The notes beneath the pieces are model-generated. The model worked only from the letters and a program-made list of their open reading frames with translations, was not told the origin of the DNA and searched no databases. A DNA stretch of 64,000 nt from NCBI RefSeq assembly GCF_030148435.1, contig NZ_JASBTN010000026.1, positions 37,313 through 101,312 on the forward strand. The letters run 5' to 3'. The position numbers and the translations under genes are program-made. Shown here in pieces: positions 33,751 to 42,547 of the stretch. How positions within the stretch are numbered: the first letter of the stretch is position 1; each line of letters starts with the position of its first letter. This DNA comes from Aliiroseovarius sp. Its GTDB lineage: Bacteria; Pseudomonadota; Alphaproteobacteria; Rhodobacterales; Rhodobacteraceae.

Positions 33751-35559
33751 CTAAAGCGTAGTGACGGCCGGATCGGCGTCGACGTAGAGGCGGTTCAGAA
33801 GGTCGGCCCTTCGGCTCAGAACCTTGCGGAAGTTCAGGTTGCCCTTGGCGGTCATCTCGCCTTCCGGCATCGAGGCAGGTTCGGACAGCACCATGGCACG
33901 GGCCACGCGGGTCGAACTGCTGGTGCCGGTGGCCGCGTGGGTGGCGAGGCGGCGGTGGATCTCACCCAGAAGCAACGGGCAACAATAGGCCCCGTCTTCG
34001 TCCTGCAGCCCGAACCCCTCGGCCTTCAATTCCGCGACATTCGGGAAGATCATCACGCCGATCTCATCCTGATCCGCGCCGGTGATGACAAGGTCAGCGG
34101 CCAGGGGCGACAGGGCTGCCAGCATGTCGATCCGCAGCTGGGCTGCACGCACCCAGGTGCCGGTGAGCAGCTTGAAATCTTCCGAGATGCGCCCGTCGAA
34201 CTTCATGCCCTTGTTCGGGTCTGCCGGGTCTACGAACTTCATCGCGTCGCCGGTGATGAAAAAGCCCTCCTCGTCAAGGGCCTCGGAAGTCTTGCCGGGC
34301 GCCCCGAAATACCCCGGCATCAGGTTCGGCCCCTTCACTCGCACTTCGCAGCGCATATCCTCGTCCGGGATCAACTTGGCCGTCACGCCGCCTACCGGGA
34401 CGCCAACCACACCGGAGCTCTCGGTCGGCTCCTGTTGCATCATCATACAGGGCGCGGTTTCGGTGAGGCCCCAGGAGGAGGTCATCAGGGGCACTTCGCC
34501 CTTCACCTCCATCGCCATGCGTTCGAACCCCTGCCAGATCTCCTGCGGCAGCGAGGCCCCGGCATAGAACACCAGGTCGATATCCTCGAAAAAGCGTTGG
34601 CGCAGGGCAGCGTCGTCACGCAGCGCGCCCAGCAGCATCGAAAACCCGACAGGCACGTTGAAACAGAGCGTGCCGGTGATCAGCGATAGGTTTTCCACGG
34701 TGCGCTCGAACTGGCCCTGAACCGGCTTGCCGTCGTCGATATAAAGGCTGCCGCCGTTTGCGAGCATCATGTTGAAATTATGCGAGCCACCAAAGACATG
34801 GTTCCAGGGCAGCCAGTCGACAATCCGCGGCGGGCGGGCGCGCAGGAAGGGCATGGCGTCGGCCAGTTGCGCCTGGTTCGCACACATCATGCGGTGGGTG
34901 GTCATCACCGCCTTCGGGCTGGAGGTCGAGCCCGAGGTCATCAGCAGCTTTACAACGCTGTCCGGCCCCACGTTGGCACGGGCGGCGTCCAGGTCGGCAC
35001 CGTCGCCTTTCAGAAGGTCGGCAAAGGGCGTGGTGCCCGGACCGGGGCGCGAGGCGATCACCTCGATCCCCTCCAGCGCGTTCAGGGCCAGAGCCTCTGC
35101 ATACTGCGCCGCATCCACGACATAGGCCATCTTCGGGCGCACAAGCTCGATCGCATGGCGCAGCCGCCCATGGGCGCCGTGGATCAACGCGTATTGTTCA
35201 GCCACGGGCACTGTGGGAATGCCCACATATTGCGCCGCCAGGCTCAACAGCCCGTGGTCCACACCATTGCCGGACATGATCAGAATGGGCGTATCGGGCC
35301 CCAGGCCGCGCCCGAGCAGGCTGGCGGAAATGGCCCGGACCTTTTCCAGAGTCGCAGCGTAGCTTTCCTCGCGCCATCCGGCACCGTATCGTTCGGCCAG
35401 AAAAATGCGATCGGGTGCTTCACCGGCCCATTGATGCAGCCAGTCTCCGGTGGTGTTCGCGACCCCGCTCAGCGGTTCGGCCGAGCGCAGAAGGATCGTG
35501 CCATCCGCCCGGTCCTCGCGGATCACGTTGTGCGGCTTGAAATTCGTCGTGCGTTTCAT
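33751..35559 (-). CDS. fcs: Feruloyl-CoA synthetase-like acyl-CoA ligase
   Basis: 602-aa ANL-superfamily adenylating enzyme. The P-loop is LLMTSGSTSSPKAVMTTH (about residue 210), the adenylate motif SSWGLTETAPCM, and ITGDAMKFVDPADPNKGM then FDGRISEDFKLLTG, with the acidic residues that bind the ribose. The N-terminus (NVIREDRADGTILLRSAEPL) and the long form fit feruloyl/p-coumaroyl-CoA synthetases. It activates a hydroxycinnamate-like acid in the cytoplasm. Stop and start overlap or nearly touch both neighbours. The exact acid is unproven. Confidence 0.83.
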   Translation of the reverse strand: MKRTTNFKPHNVIREDRADGTILLRSAEPLSGVANTTGDWLHQWAGEAPDRIFLAERYGAGWREESYAATLEKVRAISASLLGRGLGPDTPILIMSGNGVDHGLLSLAAQYVGIPTVPVAEQYALIHGAHGRLRHAIELVRPKMAYVVDAAQYAEALALNALEGIEVIASRPGPGTTPFADLLKGDGADLDAARANVGPDSVVKLLMTSGSTSSPKAVMTTHRMMCANQAQLADAMPFLRARPPRIVDWLPWNHVFGGSHNFNMMLANGGSLYIDDGKPVQGQFERTVENLSLITGTLCFNVPVGFSMLLGALRDDAALRQRFFEDIDLVFYAGASLPQEIWQGFERMAMEVKGEVPLMTSSWGLTETAPCMMMQQEPTESSGVVGVPVGGVTAKLIPDEDMRCEVRVKGPNLMPGYFGAPGKTSEALDEEGFFITGDAMKFVDPADPNKGMKFDGRISEDFKLLTGTWVRAAQLRIDMLAALSPLAADLVITGADQDEIGVMIFPNVAELKAEGFGLQDEDGAYCCPLLLGEIHRRLATHAATGTSSSTRVARAMVLSEPASMPEGEMTAKGNLNFRKVLSRRADLLNRLYVDADPAVTTL

Positions 35560-36017
35560 GTGCCGCGCACCTTCGACAGGATCGCCACCATAGCCGCGCG
35601 CATCTCGTCGTCCAGCCCGGCAAAGAGCTTGGCCTCGTGCGCCTCAACCGCCGCGACGGCCTGGTCGCACAGGCGCCGCCCGGCCAGTGTCGGGATCAGC
35701 GCATAGGTGCGCCGGTCGGTGGGCACGCGGGTCCGGTTGATCAGCTCGCGGCGTTCCAACTCGTCAATGATGACCACAAGGTTGGGGCGTTCGATGTCCA
35801 TGGCTGCGGCCAATTGCGCCTGACTGAGCCCCGCGTTGTCGCAGATCAGCACCAGCGCGGTATAGGTCAGCATCCGCAGGTCGAAGGGTTTCAGCGTCGC
35901 GGTCAGGTCGGCTTGCACCACGTTGAAGGCGCGTTTCATGTGATAGCCGAGGAAGCGGCGCAGGGTTTCGTCGCTGATAGTGCTGGGCGGGGTGATGGTC
36001 TGGTCAGGCTGGGTCAT
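35556..36017 (-). CDS. MarR-family transcriptional regulator
   Basis: 153 aa from the ATG at 36017. Winged-helix core: LRMLTYTALVLICDNAGLSQ then LAAAMDIERPNLVVIIDELERRELINRTRVPTDRRTY in successive pieces, the beta-wing carrying the DRR motif. It lies inside the CoA-ligase operon (4-bp overlap with the ligase start), a place typical for MarR repressors that respond to the hydroxycinnamoyl-CoA produced there. Confidence 0.9.
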   Translation of the reverse strand: MTQPDQTITPPSTISDETLRRFLGYHMKRAFNVVQADLTATLKPFDLRMLTYTALVLICDNAGLSQAQLAAAMDIERPNLVVIIDELERRELINRTRVPTDRRTYALIPTLAGRRLCDQAVAAVEAHEAKLFAGLDDEMRAAMVAILSKVRGT

Positions 36018-36021
36018 GATC

Positions 36022-36786
36022 TTACCGGAAGTTGGGGGCGCGTTTGTCCAGGAAGGCGCGCAGGCCTTCCTCGGCGTCGGGGGTGGTTTGGGACAGGGCT
36101 GCCGCAAGGCTTTCGGTGAACAGCCCGTCCGCCTGTGACATGTCGTTGATGCGGGGAATGGCCTGGATCATCAGGTAGTTCGACAGGGGCGCGTTGCGGG
36201 AGATTTTACCCGCGAGCTCCTGCGCCAGAGGCAACGCCTCGCCGTCACCCACCGAATAGTGGGCGAGACCAAGAGCCATGCCCGCGTCGGCCCCGTATTT
36301 GCGGCCGGTCAGCATCATCTCGGTCATGCGGTCCGGGCCAAGCAACCGCCCGACATTGGCCGTGGCGCCGCCGCCGACGAAAATGCCCCGCCGCCCCTCG
36401 GGCAACTGGAAAATGGTCGAGGCTTCGGCGATGCGCACATGGGTGGCAGCGGCCAGCTCCAGCCCGCCTCCGATCACCGCACCGAACATGGCCGACACCG
36501 TGGCCAATCCTCCGAAGCGGATCTGCTCCATCAACCTATGCCAGCTGCGTGAGTGATAGAGGTTTTCCTCGGCCGAGCGGTGCACATGTTCGGCCAGGTC
36601 GAGCCCCGCGCAGAAATGCCCCTCGGTGCCGGTCAGGATCACCACGCGCACCCCGTCGGGCGGGTGGAAATAGAACGCCTCCAGCGCCCCCAACAGCTCC
36701 TCGCACATGGCGTTGCGTTTGCCGGGGCGGGTCATGGTAAGGGTGGCGATCTGGTCGTCAACGCGGATGGTCAGCATGTCAGTCAT
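36022..36786 (-). CDS. Enoyl-CoA hydratase/isomerase (crotonase) family protein
   Basis: 254 aa crotonase. CoA-binding and oxyanion segments are TRPGKRNAMCEEL and GHFCAGLDLAEH, then GAVIGGGLELAAATHVRIAE. Candidate catalytic Glu residues are in GGGLELA and QLPEGRRGIF. In this operon it would hydrate cinnamoyl-type CoA esters. A hydratase-lyase producing an aromatic aldehyde directly is the other possibility, but the presence of an SDR and an amidohydrolase argues for the stepwise beta-oxidative version. Confidence 0.85.
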   Translation of the reverse strand: MTDMLTIRVDDQIATLTMTRPGKRNAMCEELLGALEAFYFHPPDGVRVVILTGTEGHFCAGLDLAEHVHRSAEENLYHSRSWHRLMEQIRFGGLATVSAMFGAVIGGGLELAAATHVRIAEASTIFQLPEGRRGIFVGGGATANVGRLLGPDRMTEMMLTGRKYGADAGMALGLAHYSVGDGEALPLAQELAGKISRNAPLSNYLMIQAIPRINDMSQADGLFTESLAAALSQTTPDAEEGLRAFLDKRAPNFR

Positions 36787-36795
36787 GTCGGTTCC

Positions 36796-37554
36796 TCAGC
36801 GCGGCGGCAGGCGCGTGGCGCCGTCCAGCCGGATGGTCGTTCCGTTCAGATACGGGTTCGATATGATATGCCCGGCAAGCTCCGCATATTCCGCGGGATT
36901 GCCCAGACGGGCGGGGTGCGGGATGTTCGCCGTGATCTGATCCGTAACCTCCTGCGGCAGGCTTTCCATCATCGGCGTATGGAACAGGCCCGGCGCGATG
37001 GTCATGACGCGGATGCCGGCCCGGGCGAATTCACGCGCGGCGGGCAGGCTCATGGCGGCCACTGCCCCCTTGGAGGCCGCATAGGCCGCCTGCCCCACCT
37101 GCCCATCCTGGTAAGCAACCGAGGCGGTGTTCACGATCACCCCGCGTTCGCCATCAACAGGTTCGGCCTGCATCATGCGGCGGGCGGCATGGGTCATCAC
37201 GTTGTAGGTGCCGAACAGGTTCACCGCGAGGGTGCGCTGAAATGTGTCGAAACTGGTCTGCCCGTCCCGCCCCACGATGCGGGCTGCGAGGCCAATGCCC
37301 GCACAATTCACCACGATACGCGGGGTGCCGAGCGCCTGCTCAACCCTGGAGATTGCGGCGTCCACAGCATCCGCATCGCTGACATCGACCTGAGCGGCGA
37401 CACCACCGTTCTCATGCGCCACCCGCTTCGCCGAGTCTCCGTCGAAATCCAGGATCCCGACACGTGCGCCCAAAGCGGCCAGGTGCCGCGCGGTGGCCGC
37501 GCCCAATCCGCTGGCGCCTCCGGTGACGATCGCCACCTGTCCGTCGATTTGCAT
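36796..37554 (-). CDS. SDR-family 3-hydroxyacyl-CoA dehydrogenase-like protein
   Basis: 252-aa classical short-chain dehydrogenase. Cofactor motif VTGGASGLGAATARHLA, Asp in GILDFDGDS indicating NAD preference, NCAG motif, and the catalytic Ser-Tyr-Lys in NTASVAYQDGQVGQAAYAASKG. The PGLFHTPMMESLP segment resembles type-2 3-hydroxyacyl-CoA dehydrogenases. It would oxidise the aryl-hydroxypropionyl-CoA made by the crotonase. First gene of the CoA-ligase operon, preceded by an AT-rich promoter. Confidence 0.87.
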   Translation of the reverse strand: MQIDGQVAIVTGGASGLGAATARHLAALGARVGILDFDGDSAKRVAHENGGVAAQVDVSDADAVDAAISRVEQALGTPRIVVNCAGIGLAARIVGRDGQTSFDTFQRTLAVNLFGTYNVMTHAARRMMQAEPVDGERGVIVNTASVAYQDGQVGQAAYAASKGAVAAMSLPAAREFARAGIRVMTIAPGLFHTPMMESLPQEVTDQITANIPHPARLGNPAEYAELAGHIISNPYLNGTTIRLDGATRLPPR

Positions 37555-37585
37555 CCGGCTCCCTTTTTAGGTGTTACTCATAATT

Positions 37586-37600
37586 GATATGGTTAATATC
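37586..37600. promoter_or_regulatory. Inverted repeat in the SDR-operon promoter
   Basis: GATAT-ggtta-ATATC (5-5-5) in an AT-rich 85-bp gap just upstream of the SDR start (37554). The AT content contrasts sharply with the flanking genes. It is a candidate MarR operator. Confidence 0.45.
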
Positions 37601-37639
37601 TATATAATTGCCAAGGAGTCAATCGGTACGCATAACGGG

Positions 37640-38062
37640 TTAGTCCGCGGACAGGGCCTTTGCGGCAAGTGTCAGGAATTGCTCGCTTTCCTCGGTCGTC
37701 AAGCGCCCCAGGATATCCTGCTGCATATCGCGCACCACCGGGGTGACAGCGGTCAGAATCGCCTCCCCCTGCTGGGTCAGGCTGACTTCCCGCGCCCGCC
37801 GATCGCGTTTACTGGCTACGCGCAGGACAAGTCCCTTGGCCTCCAACCGGTCAATCACGCCACCGATGGTCGCCTTGTCATAGGCAATCAACGCCGCGAT
37901 CCCCGCCTGGTCGGTCCCGGGGTATGCGCCAATCGCATCAAGCGCGGCAAATTGAACGGGTGTCAGATTCATTCCCGCCGTTCTGGCCCGTTCGGCAAAT
38001 ATCTGCGTCGACTGCTGGTGCAGCCGACGGATCAGGTGCCCGGCCATACGCTGTGCTTCCAT
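37640..38062 (-). CDS. MarR-family transcriptional regulator (second)
   Basis: 140 aa from the ATG at 38062 (GGGAGG upstream). MarR core with LTPVQFAALDAIGAYPGTDQ, the recognition segment IAYDKATIGGVIDRLEAKGLV and the wing RVASKRDRRAREVSLT. It lies directly upstream of the SDR-to-acyl-CoA-dehydrogenase operon in the same direction, so the cluster has two MarR genes. Which one controls the operon cannot be told from sequence. Confidence 0.88.
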   Translation of the reverse strand: MEAQRMAGHLIRRLHQQSTQIFAERARTAGMNLTPVQFAALDAIGAYPGTDQAGIAALIAYDKATIGGVIDRLEAKGLVLRVASKRDRRAREVSLTQQGEAILTAVTPVVRDMQQDILGRLTTEESEQFLTLAAKALSAD

Positions 38063-38111
38063 CCGCGCCTCCCGGAAAAATCGCAAGGAAACCGTATCCC
38101 GTCGAAAATAG

Positions 38112-38125
38112 GATGTATACACATC
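38112..38125. promoter_or_regulatory. Near-perfect 14-bp palindrome upstream of the second MarR gene
   Basis: GATGTATACACATC, with one mismatched pair, about 50 bp before the MarR start at 38062 and after the bioC stop. Position fits an autoregulatory MarR operator. Confidence 0.45.
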
Positions 38126-38149
38126 TTCTTCGCAGGGTTCAGCCCCGGC

Positions 38150-38908
38150 TCAGGCCGGTTTGTGCGCGACGATCCAGACCGGATGGTAGGTCAGCGACAC
38201 GCCGTCTTCGGTGCCGAACGCCCGGTCGTAGTCAGCGATGAACCGCGCCAGTCGCGATTTGCTCCAAGCCCCCTGCGCCCGCGCATTGACCCCTGTGTGA
38301 CGCAGGTGACGCAGAACATCGAGCGGCGTTGGAAAGAGCTGCTGCCGAAGCACCTCTCCGGTCGCCACGACATCAAGCGCCCCGGACACGGCCTTGGCCA
38401 GGGCTTCCGGCGTGCAAAGCCCCGGCGCCCGCGCCTTGGATCCCAGCCGGGACAGTTCACGATACTGGTCCGGGCCAAACCCCGACACGGCAAGCCAGCC
38501 ACCGGGCGCCAGTTGGGTCGCGGCCTTGCGCAGAATACGCTCCGGGTTTTCGAGCCATTGAATGGTCGAGGCCGAGACCACCAGGTCCAGAGGTGTGGGC
38601 CAGGTCAGGGCTTCGGCGTCTCCCGGCAGGAATTCCGCGCCGTGGGCCTCGGCGGTGGCCCGGGCTTCCGGCATCAGGTCGTTGAGCGTCAGCCGGTCGA
38701 ATGTGATCGATTCCATCAGCGCGCGGGTCAGGTGGCCGGTGCCACAGCCAAATTCGAAGGCCCGCGCGAAATATCCGGGGGCCTCGGCGTCGCGCAGAGC
38801 CGCTACAAGGTGTTCAGCGACCCAGACCTGCTGGTCCGCCGCCCCGTGATAGCTGTCGAAGCTGCGGCTGAAACTGCGCTGCACACGATCGGAATGGCGC
38901 GGGGTCAT
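38150..38908 (-). CDS. bioC: Malonyl-[acyl-carrier protein] O-methyltransferase BioC
   Basis: Methylates malonyl-ACP to disguise it for pimeloyl synthesis. 252 aa from the ATG at 38908, which overlaps the bioG stop in ATGA. SAM-binding motif I is AFEFGCGTGHLTRAL, followed by LNDLMPEA (acidic end of strand 2) and the post-motif DLVVSASTIQWLENPERILR, characteristic of BioC. Last gene of bioBFDAGC. Confidence 0.9.
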   Translation of the reverse strand: MTPRHSDRVQRSFSRSFDSYHGAADQQVWVAEHLVAALRDAEAPGYFARAFEFGCGTGHLTRALMESITFDRLTLNDLMPEARATAEAHGAEFLPGDAEALTWPTPLDLVVSASTIQWLENPERILRKAATQLAPGGWLAVSGFGPDQYRELSRLGSKARAPGLCTPEALAKAVSGALDVVATGEVLRQQLFPTPLDVLRHLRHTGVNARAQGAWSKSRLARFIADYDRAFGTEDGVSLTYHPVWIVAHKPA

Positions 38909-39519
38909 GCGAACCACCCCTCCCATCTTTGCCCCGGCCGGAAGGGCACATGTCCGCCGTCGACCTCCCGCAGCCCCGCGTGCCCGGCCCAGGCCAGCTT
39001 TTGCGCGCGAGTCGGGATGATGCGGTCGCGGGCGGGGATCCAAACCCGGTCGAAACCGGGATCCGGCGCCGGGCCGCGATCGGCGATAGCCAGCAGCTCA
39101 TCCCGCGCTGCGTCGATATCGATGTTGGGCGCGGGGCCGTCCAGACCGGCACGGCGACAGAATTTGGCAAAGCTCGCCGAGGTCAGCGACTCGGCGGTCA
39201 AACGTACCGTTTCAGGTGCGATGCCCTTGTCCGCATCCGCCGGGTACAACGTCCCGGCCACGGCAACCCTGCGCTGAACCTGCGCTCCGGTCTGCGCCAG
39301 CCAATGCGCTGCCGAAACGGCACCGAAGGAATAGGCCAAGAGCGACACACGGTCATAGCCTGCCAGCCCCGGCACCGCGTCCAATGTGGTGTAGTCCTGC
39401 ACCAGCAGCACGTCCTCCTCCCCGACGAGCCCCGCAAACGGGGCCGCGCCCAGTGCCCAGCCGGCAAAGACAAGGATCAGATCGGAGGTGCCGGTCCGCG
39501 CCAGCCACTGGCGTTGCAT
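38905..39519 (-). CDS. bioG: Pimeloyl-ACP methyl ester esterase BioG
   Basis: Alpha/beta hydrolase that removes the methyl group from pimeloyl-ACP methyl ester, replacing BioH. 204 aa, the size of the BioG (DUF452) family. The nucleophile is Ser64 in LLAYSFGAVSA. The N-terminal LILVFAGWALGAAPF and the late DGGHVPF with the catalytic His complete the site. It directly follows bioA and overlaps bioC. Confidence 0.88.
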   Translation of the reverse strand: MQRQWLARTGTSDLILVFAGWALGAAPFAGLVGEEDVLLVQDYTTLDAVPGLAGYDRVSLLAYSFGAVSAAHWLAQTGAQVQRRVAVAGTLYPADADKGIAPETVRLTAESLTSASFAKFCRRAGLDGPAPNIDIDAARDELLAIADRGPAPDPGFDRVWIPARDRIIPTRAQKLAWAGHAGLREVDGGHVPFRPGQRWEGWFA

Positions 39520-40803
39520 TCAATCGCCTTTCGCCAAAGCCACCATCGCCGAGGTGATCCGCGACAACTCGTCGGGCGAGATCACATAGGGCGGCATGCA
39601 GTAGATATTGCGCGCGAAGGGGCGCAGCCACACGCCGGTTTCCACTGCTGCGCGGTGGGCAGCGGCGGGATCGACGGTGTCTTGCATCTCTATCACGCCA
39701 ATGGCGCCCAGGACCCGCACATGGGCCACGCCGGGCAGATCGGCGGCGGGGGCCAGTTCCTCGCGCATCTGCGCCTCGATCCCGGCGACACGCGTCTGCC
39801 AGTCGTTTTCGGCCAACAGGGTCAGACTGGCCACCCCGGCGGCACAGGCCAGCGGGTTGGCCATATAGGTCGGGCCATGCATGAACACGCCCGCCTCGCT
39901 GTTGCCGATCTCCATCGCTACATGGGCCGAGGTCACGGTGGCGGCGAAAGAGATATGCCCGCCGGTCAGCGCCTTGCCGAGGCAGACGATGTCTGGCGTT
40001 ACCCCCGCGTGATCCATCGCAAAAAGCTTGCCGGTACGGCCAAAGCCGGTGGCGATCTCGTCAAAGATCAAAAGCACGTTGTGGGCGTCGCAGAGTTCCC
40101 GCGCGCCGCGCAGGTAGCCCGGGTGATAGAAATACATGCCGCCCGCGCCCTGCACGAGCGGTTCAAGGATCAGCGCCGCGATCCGGTCTTCCTTTTCGAT
40201 CAGCAGGGCCTCCAGCGCGGCAAGGCCGTTGTCCTCGGGCGCCTCGGGCCACGCATCCTGCAACCGCACGGCTGGACGCGGCAGGAAATGCTGGATCGAC
40301 AGAGCGCCGCGGAACAGACCGTGCATGCCGTTCACCGGATCGCAGACGCTCATCGCCTTCCAGGTGTCGCCGTGATAGCCGCCGCGAATGGTGGCGAACT
40401 CCACCTTGCCGCTGCGCCCCTGCGCCATCTGGTATTGCACCGCCATCTTCAGCGCCACCTCGACCGAGACCGAGCCGCTGTCGCAGTAGAAAATGCGGTC
40501 GAGCTCGCCCGGCAACAGGTCGAGCATCTTCTGCCCCAGGTCCACCGCAGGCTGGTGGGTCAGACCGCCGAACATGACATGCGGCAGTGTATCCAGTTGC
40601 GCCTGCATCGCGGCGGTGATGGCCGGGTGACGGTGGCCGTGGATGGCGCACCACCAGGACGACATGGCGTCGATCATCTTGCCGCCATCCGCGCGGGTCA
40701 GCCAGACACCCTCGGCCCCGGTGATCAGGTGCATCGGACCGGGATTGGCGACGTTGGTGTAAGGGTGCCAGAGGTGCTGGGCATCAAACTCGATCGGGGT
40801 CAT
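39520..40803 (-). CDS. bioA: Adenosylmethionine-8-amino-7-oxononanoate aminotransferase
   Basis: PLP class III aminotransferase making 7,8-diaminopelargonate with SAM as amino donor. 427 aa. The PLP lysine is Lys277 in CLGKALTGGH, with the DEIATGFGRTG motif before it and the N-terminal LWHPYTN typical of BioA. It overlaps bioD by 4 bp. Confidence 0.95.
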   Translation of the reverse strand: MTPIEFDAQHLWHPYTNVANPGPMHLITGAEGVWLTRADGGKMIDAMSSWWCAIHGHRHPAITAAMQAQLDTLPHVMFGGLTHQPAVDLGQKMLDLLPGELDRIFYCDSGSVSVEVALKMAVQYQMAQGRSGKVEFATIRGGYHGDTWKAMSVCDPVNGMHGLFRGALSIQHFLPRPAVRLQDAWPEAPEDNGLAALEALLIEKEDRIAALILEPLVQGAGGMYFYHPGYLRGARELCDAHNVLLIFDEIATGFGRTGKLFAMDHAGVTPDIVCLGKALTGGHISFAATVTSAHVAMEIGNSEAGVFMHGPTYMANPLACAAGVASLTLLAENDWQTRVAGIEAQMREELAPAADLPGVAHVRVLGAIGVIEMQDTVDPAAAHRAAVETGVWLRPFARNIYCMPPYVISPDELSRITSAMVALAKGD

Positions 40804-41420
40804 AGCGCGCCTCGGATCCTGTTCATGTCGATGGCTTCAAAGGCCTGCGCCAGGCTTTTGGGCGTCACTTCGGCAATCGGGTCGAGGCGCCCCAGGTGGG
40901 GCACATCGGACATCTGCTTGATAGTCTCCTCGACCAGCGGTTCGGCCTCGCCGGAGAAAGCCACGCCAATCACCGGGCAGCCCGCGCCCTGCAGGGCCAT
41001 CAGCGACAGGGTGGTGTGGTTGATCGTACCCAGCTGCGTGCGCGCAACCAGGATCACCGGAGCCTTCCAGCGGGCGATCAGGTCCAGGTAATAGGTCCGG
41101 CGGTTCAGGGGCACCATCAGCCCCCCGGCCCCTTCGACCACCAGCGGGCCGTCGACCTCGGGCAGGGTCAGGGCATCCGGGTCGATCTCGACCCCGTCGG
41201 CCTCGGCGGACAGATGCGGCGAGGCGGGGAGCTGCAACCGGTAGGTTTCCGGCAGCGGGGTGACACCGGACAGGCGCGCGACGACTTCGCTGTCGGTCTC
41301 ATCTTCCAGACCCGATTGCACCGGCTTCCAATAGGCCGCTCCCAAGGCAGCGGTCAGGCCAGCGGAGAAGAGGGTCTTGCCGACGCCGGTATCGGTGCCG
41401 GCTACGATCAGGGCGGTCAT
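40800..41420 (-). CDS. bioD: Dethiobiotin synthetase
   Basis: ATP-dependent carboxylation of diaminopelargonate to dethiobiotin. 206 aa from the ATG at 41420 (AGGAG upstream), overlapping the bioF end by 4 bp. P-loop GTDTGVGKT at residues 8-16, then YWKPVQSGLE and VEGAGGLMVPL, both BioD signatures. Confidence 0.95.
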   Translation of the reverse strand: MTALIVAGTDTGVGKTLFSAGLTAALGAAYWKPVQSGLEDETDSEVVARLSGVTPLPETYRLQLPASPHLSAEADGVEIDPDALTLPEVDGPLVVEGAGGLMVPLNRRTYYLDLIARWKAPVILVARTQLGTINHTTLSLMALQGAGCPVIGVAFSGEAEPLVEETIKQMSDVPHLGRLDPIAEVTPKSLAQAFEAIDMNRIRGAL

Positions 41421-42547
41421 GGCTGCTCCTGCTGAGTTTCGCAAATGGCTTGAAACAGGGCCGAGATGTCATCCCGCGTGACATTGCCGGTGATCGAGAC
41501 GCGCAGCCGCGAGGTGCCGCGCGGCACGGTGGGCGGGCGAATGCCACGCACGTCGAAGCCCTTGTTTTGCAGGGTTTTCGCGGTCTTGATGGTGCGTTCG
41601 TCGTCGCCAAGGATGACCGGGACGATCTGGCTCTCCAACCCGGCAAGCCCCAGATGCGCGCGGGCTTCGGCATGGGCATGGGCAACGCGGGTCTGGGCGG
41701 CGGATTGCAGGGACGGGTCAGATTGCAATGCACCCAGCGCGGCGCGCACCAGGGCGGCGGTTAGCGGCGCGGGGGCGGTGGCAAAGATAAAGGGCCGCGC
41801 GCGGTTTATCAGCGTGTCCGCCATGACCTTCGGCCCGCAGATCAGCCCGCCCGACAAGCCCAGCCCTTTGCCGCAGGTGTGCAGGGTCAGAACCTCGGCA
41901 TCGAGCCCATGGGCAAGCCCCGCGCCGTGAGGACCGAAGACGCCGGTCGCATGGGCCTCGTCCACCACCAGCACGGCGTCTTCTTCGCGCGCCAGGGCGG
42001 CAAGATCGGCCAGCGGGGCCAGATCGCCTTCCATCGAATAGACGCTTTCCACCGCGATCCAGACTTGACCGGAGCCGCCATCGGCGCGCCAGGCGGCAAG
42101 CACATCGCGCGCGGCGCCGGGGTCGTTATGGGCGAAGGCGCGGGTTTCGGCGCGACCCAGACGCATGCCTTCATGGGCGCTGGCGTGAACCAATGCGTCA
42201 TGCAGGATGAGGTCGCCCTTGGCAGGCAAGGTGGAGAACAGCGCCTGATTGGCCTGAAATCCCCCGCCCATGAACAGGGCGGCCTCGGTGCCGAAGAAGG
42301 CGGCGGCCTCGGCTTCCAGAGCCTCATGTTCGGCGTGGTTGCCGCGCAGCAGGCGCGAGCCGCCCGCGCCCAGCGGCACGCCGCGATCCAGTGCGTCCCG
42401 CGCGGCTTGGGTCAGCACCGGCGCGCCCGACAGGCCCAGGTAGTCATTCGACGCAAAATCCAGCCCCTGCGCCGGGATCAGCCGTCGCAAGCGATGGCGC
42501 GCGGCCAGGGCGTCCAGCGCACCGGAAAGCCGCGCGGTTGCGCTCAT
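41417..42547 (-). CDS. bioF: 8-amino-7-oxononanoate synthase
   Basis: PLP alpha-oxoamine synthase joining pimeloyl-ACP and alanine. 376 aa. Early family motif [16 protein letters not shown]-site [15 protein letters not shown] and the Schiff-base lysine in [13 protein letters not shown] (about residue 231). It overlaps bioB and bioD by 4 bp each. Confidence 0.95.
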   Translation of the reverse strand: MSATARLSGALDALAARHRLRRLIPAQGLDFASNDYLGLSGAPVLTQAARDALDRGVPLGAGGSRLLRGNHAEHEALEAEAAAFFGTEAALFMGGGFQANQALFSTLPAKGDLILHDALVHASAHEGMRLGRAETRAFAHNDPGAARDVLAAWRADGGSGQVWIAVESVYSMEGDLAPLADLAALAREEDAVLVVDEAHATGVFGPHGAGLAHGLDAEVLTLHTCGKGLGLSGGLICGPKVMADTLINRARPFIFATAPAPLTAALVRAALGALQSDPSLQSAAQTRVAHAHAEARAHLGLAGLESQIVPVILGDDERTIKTAKTLQNKGFDVRGIRPPTVPRGTSRLRVSITGNVTRDDISALFQAICETQQEQP

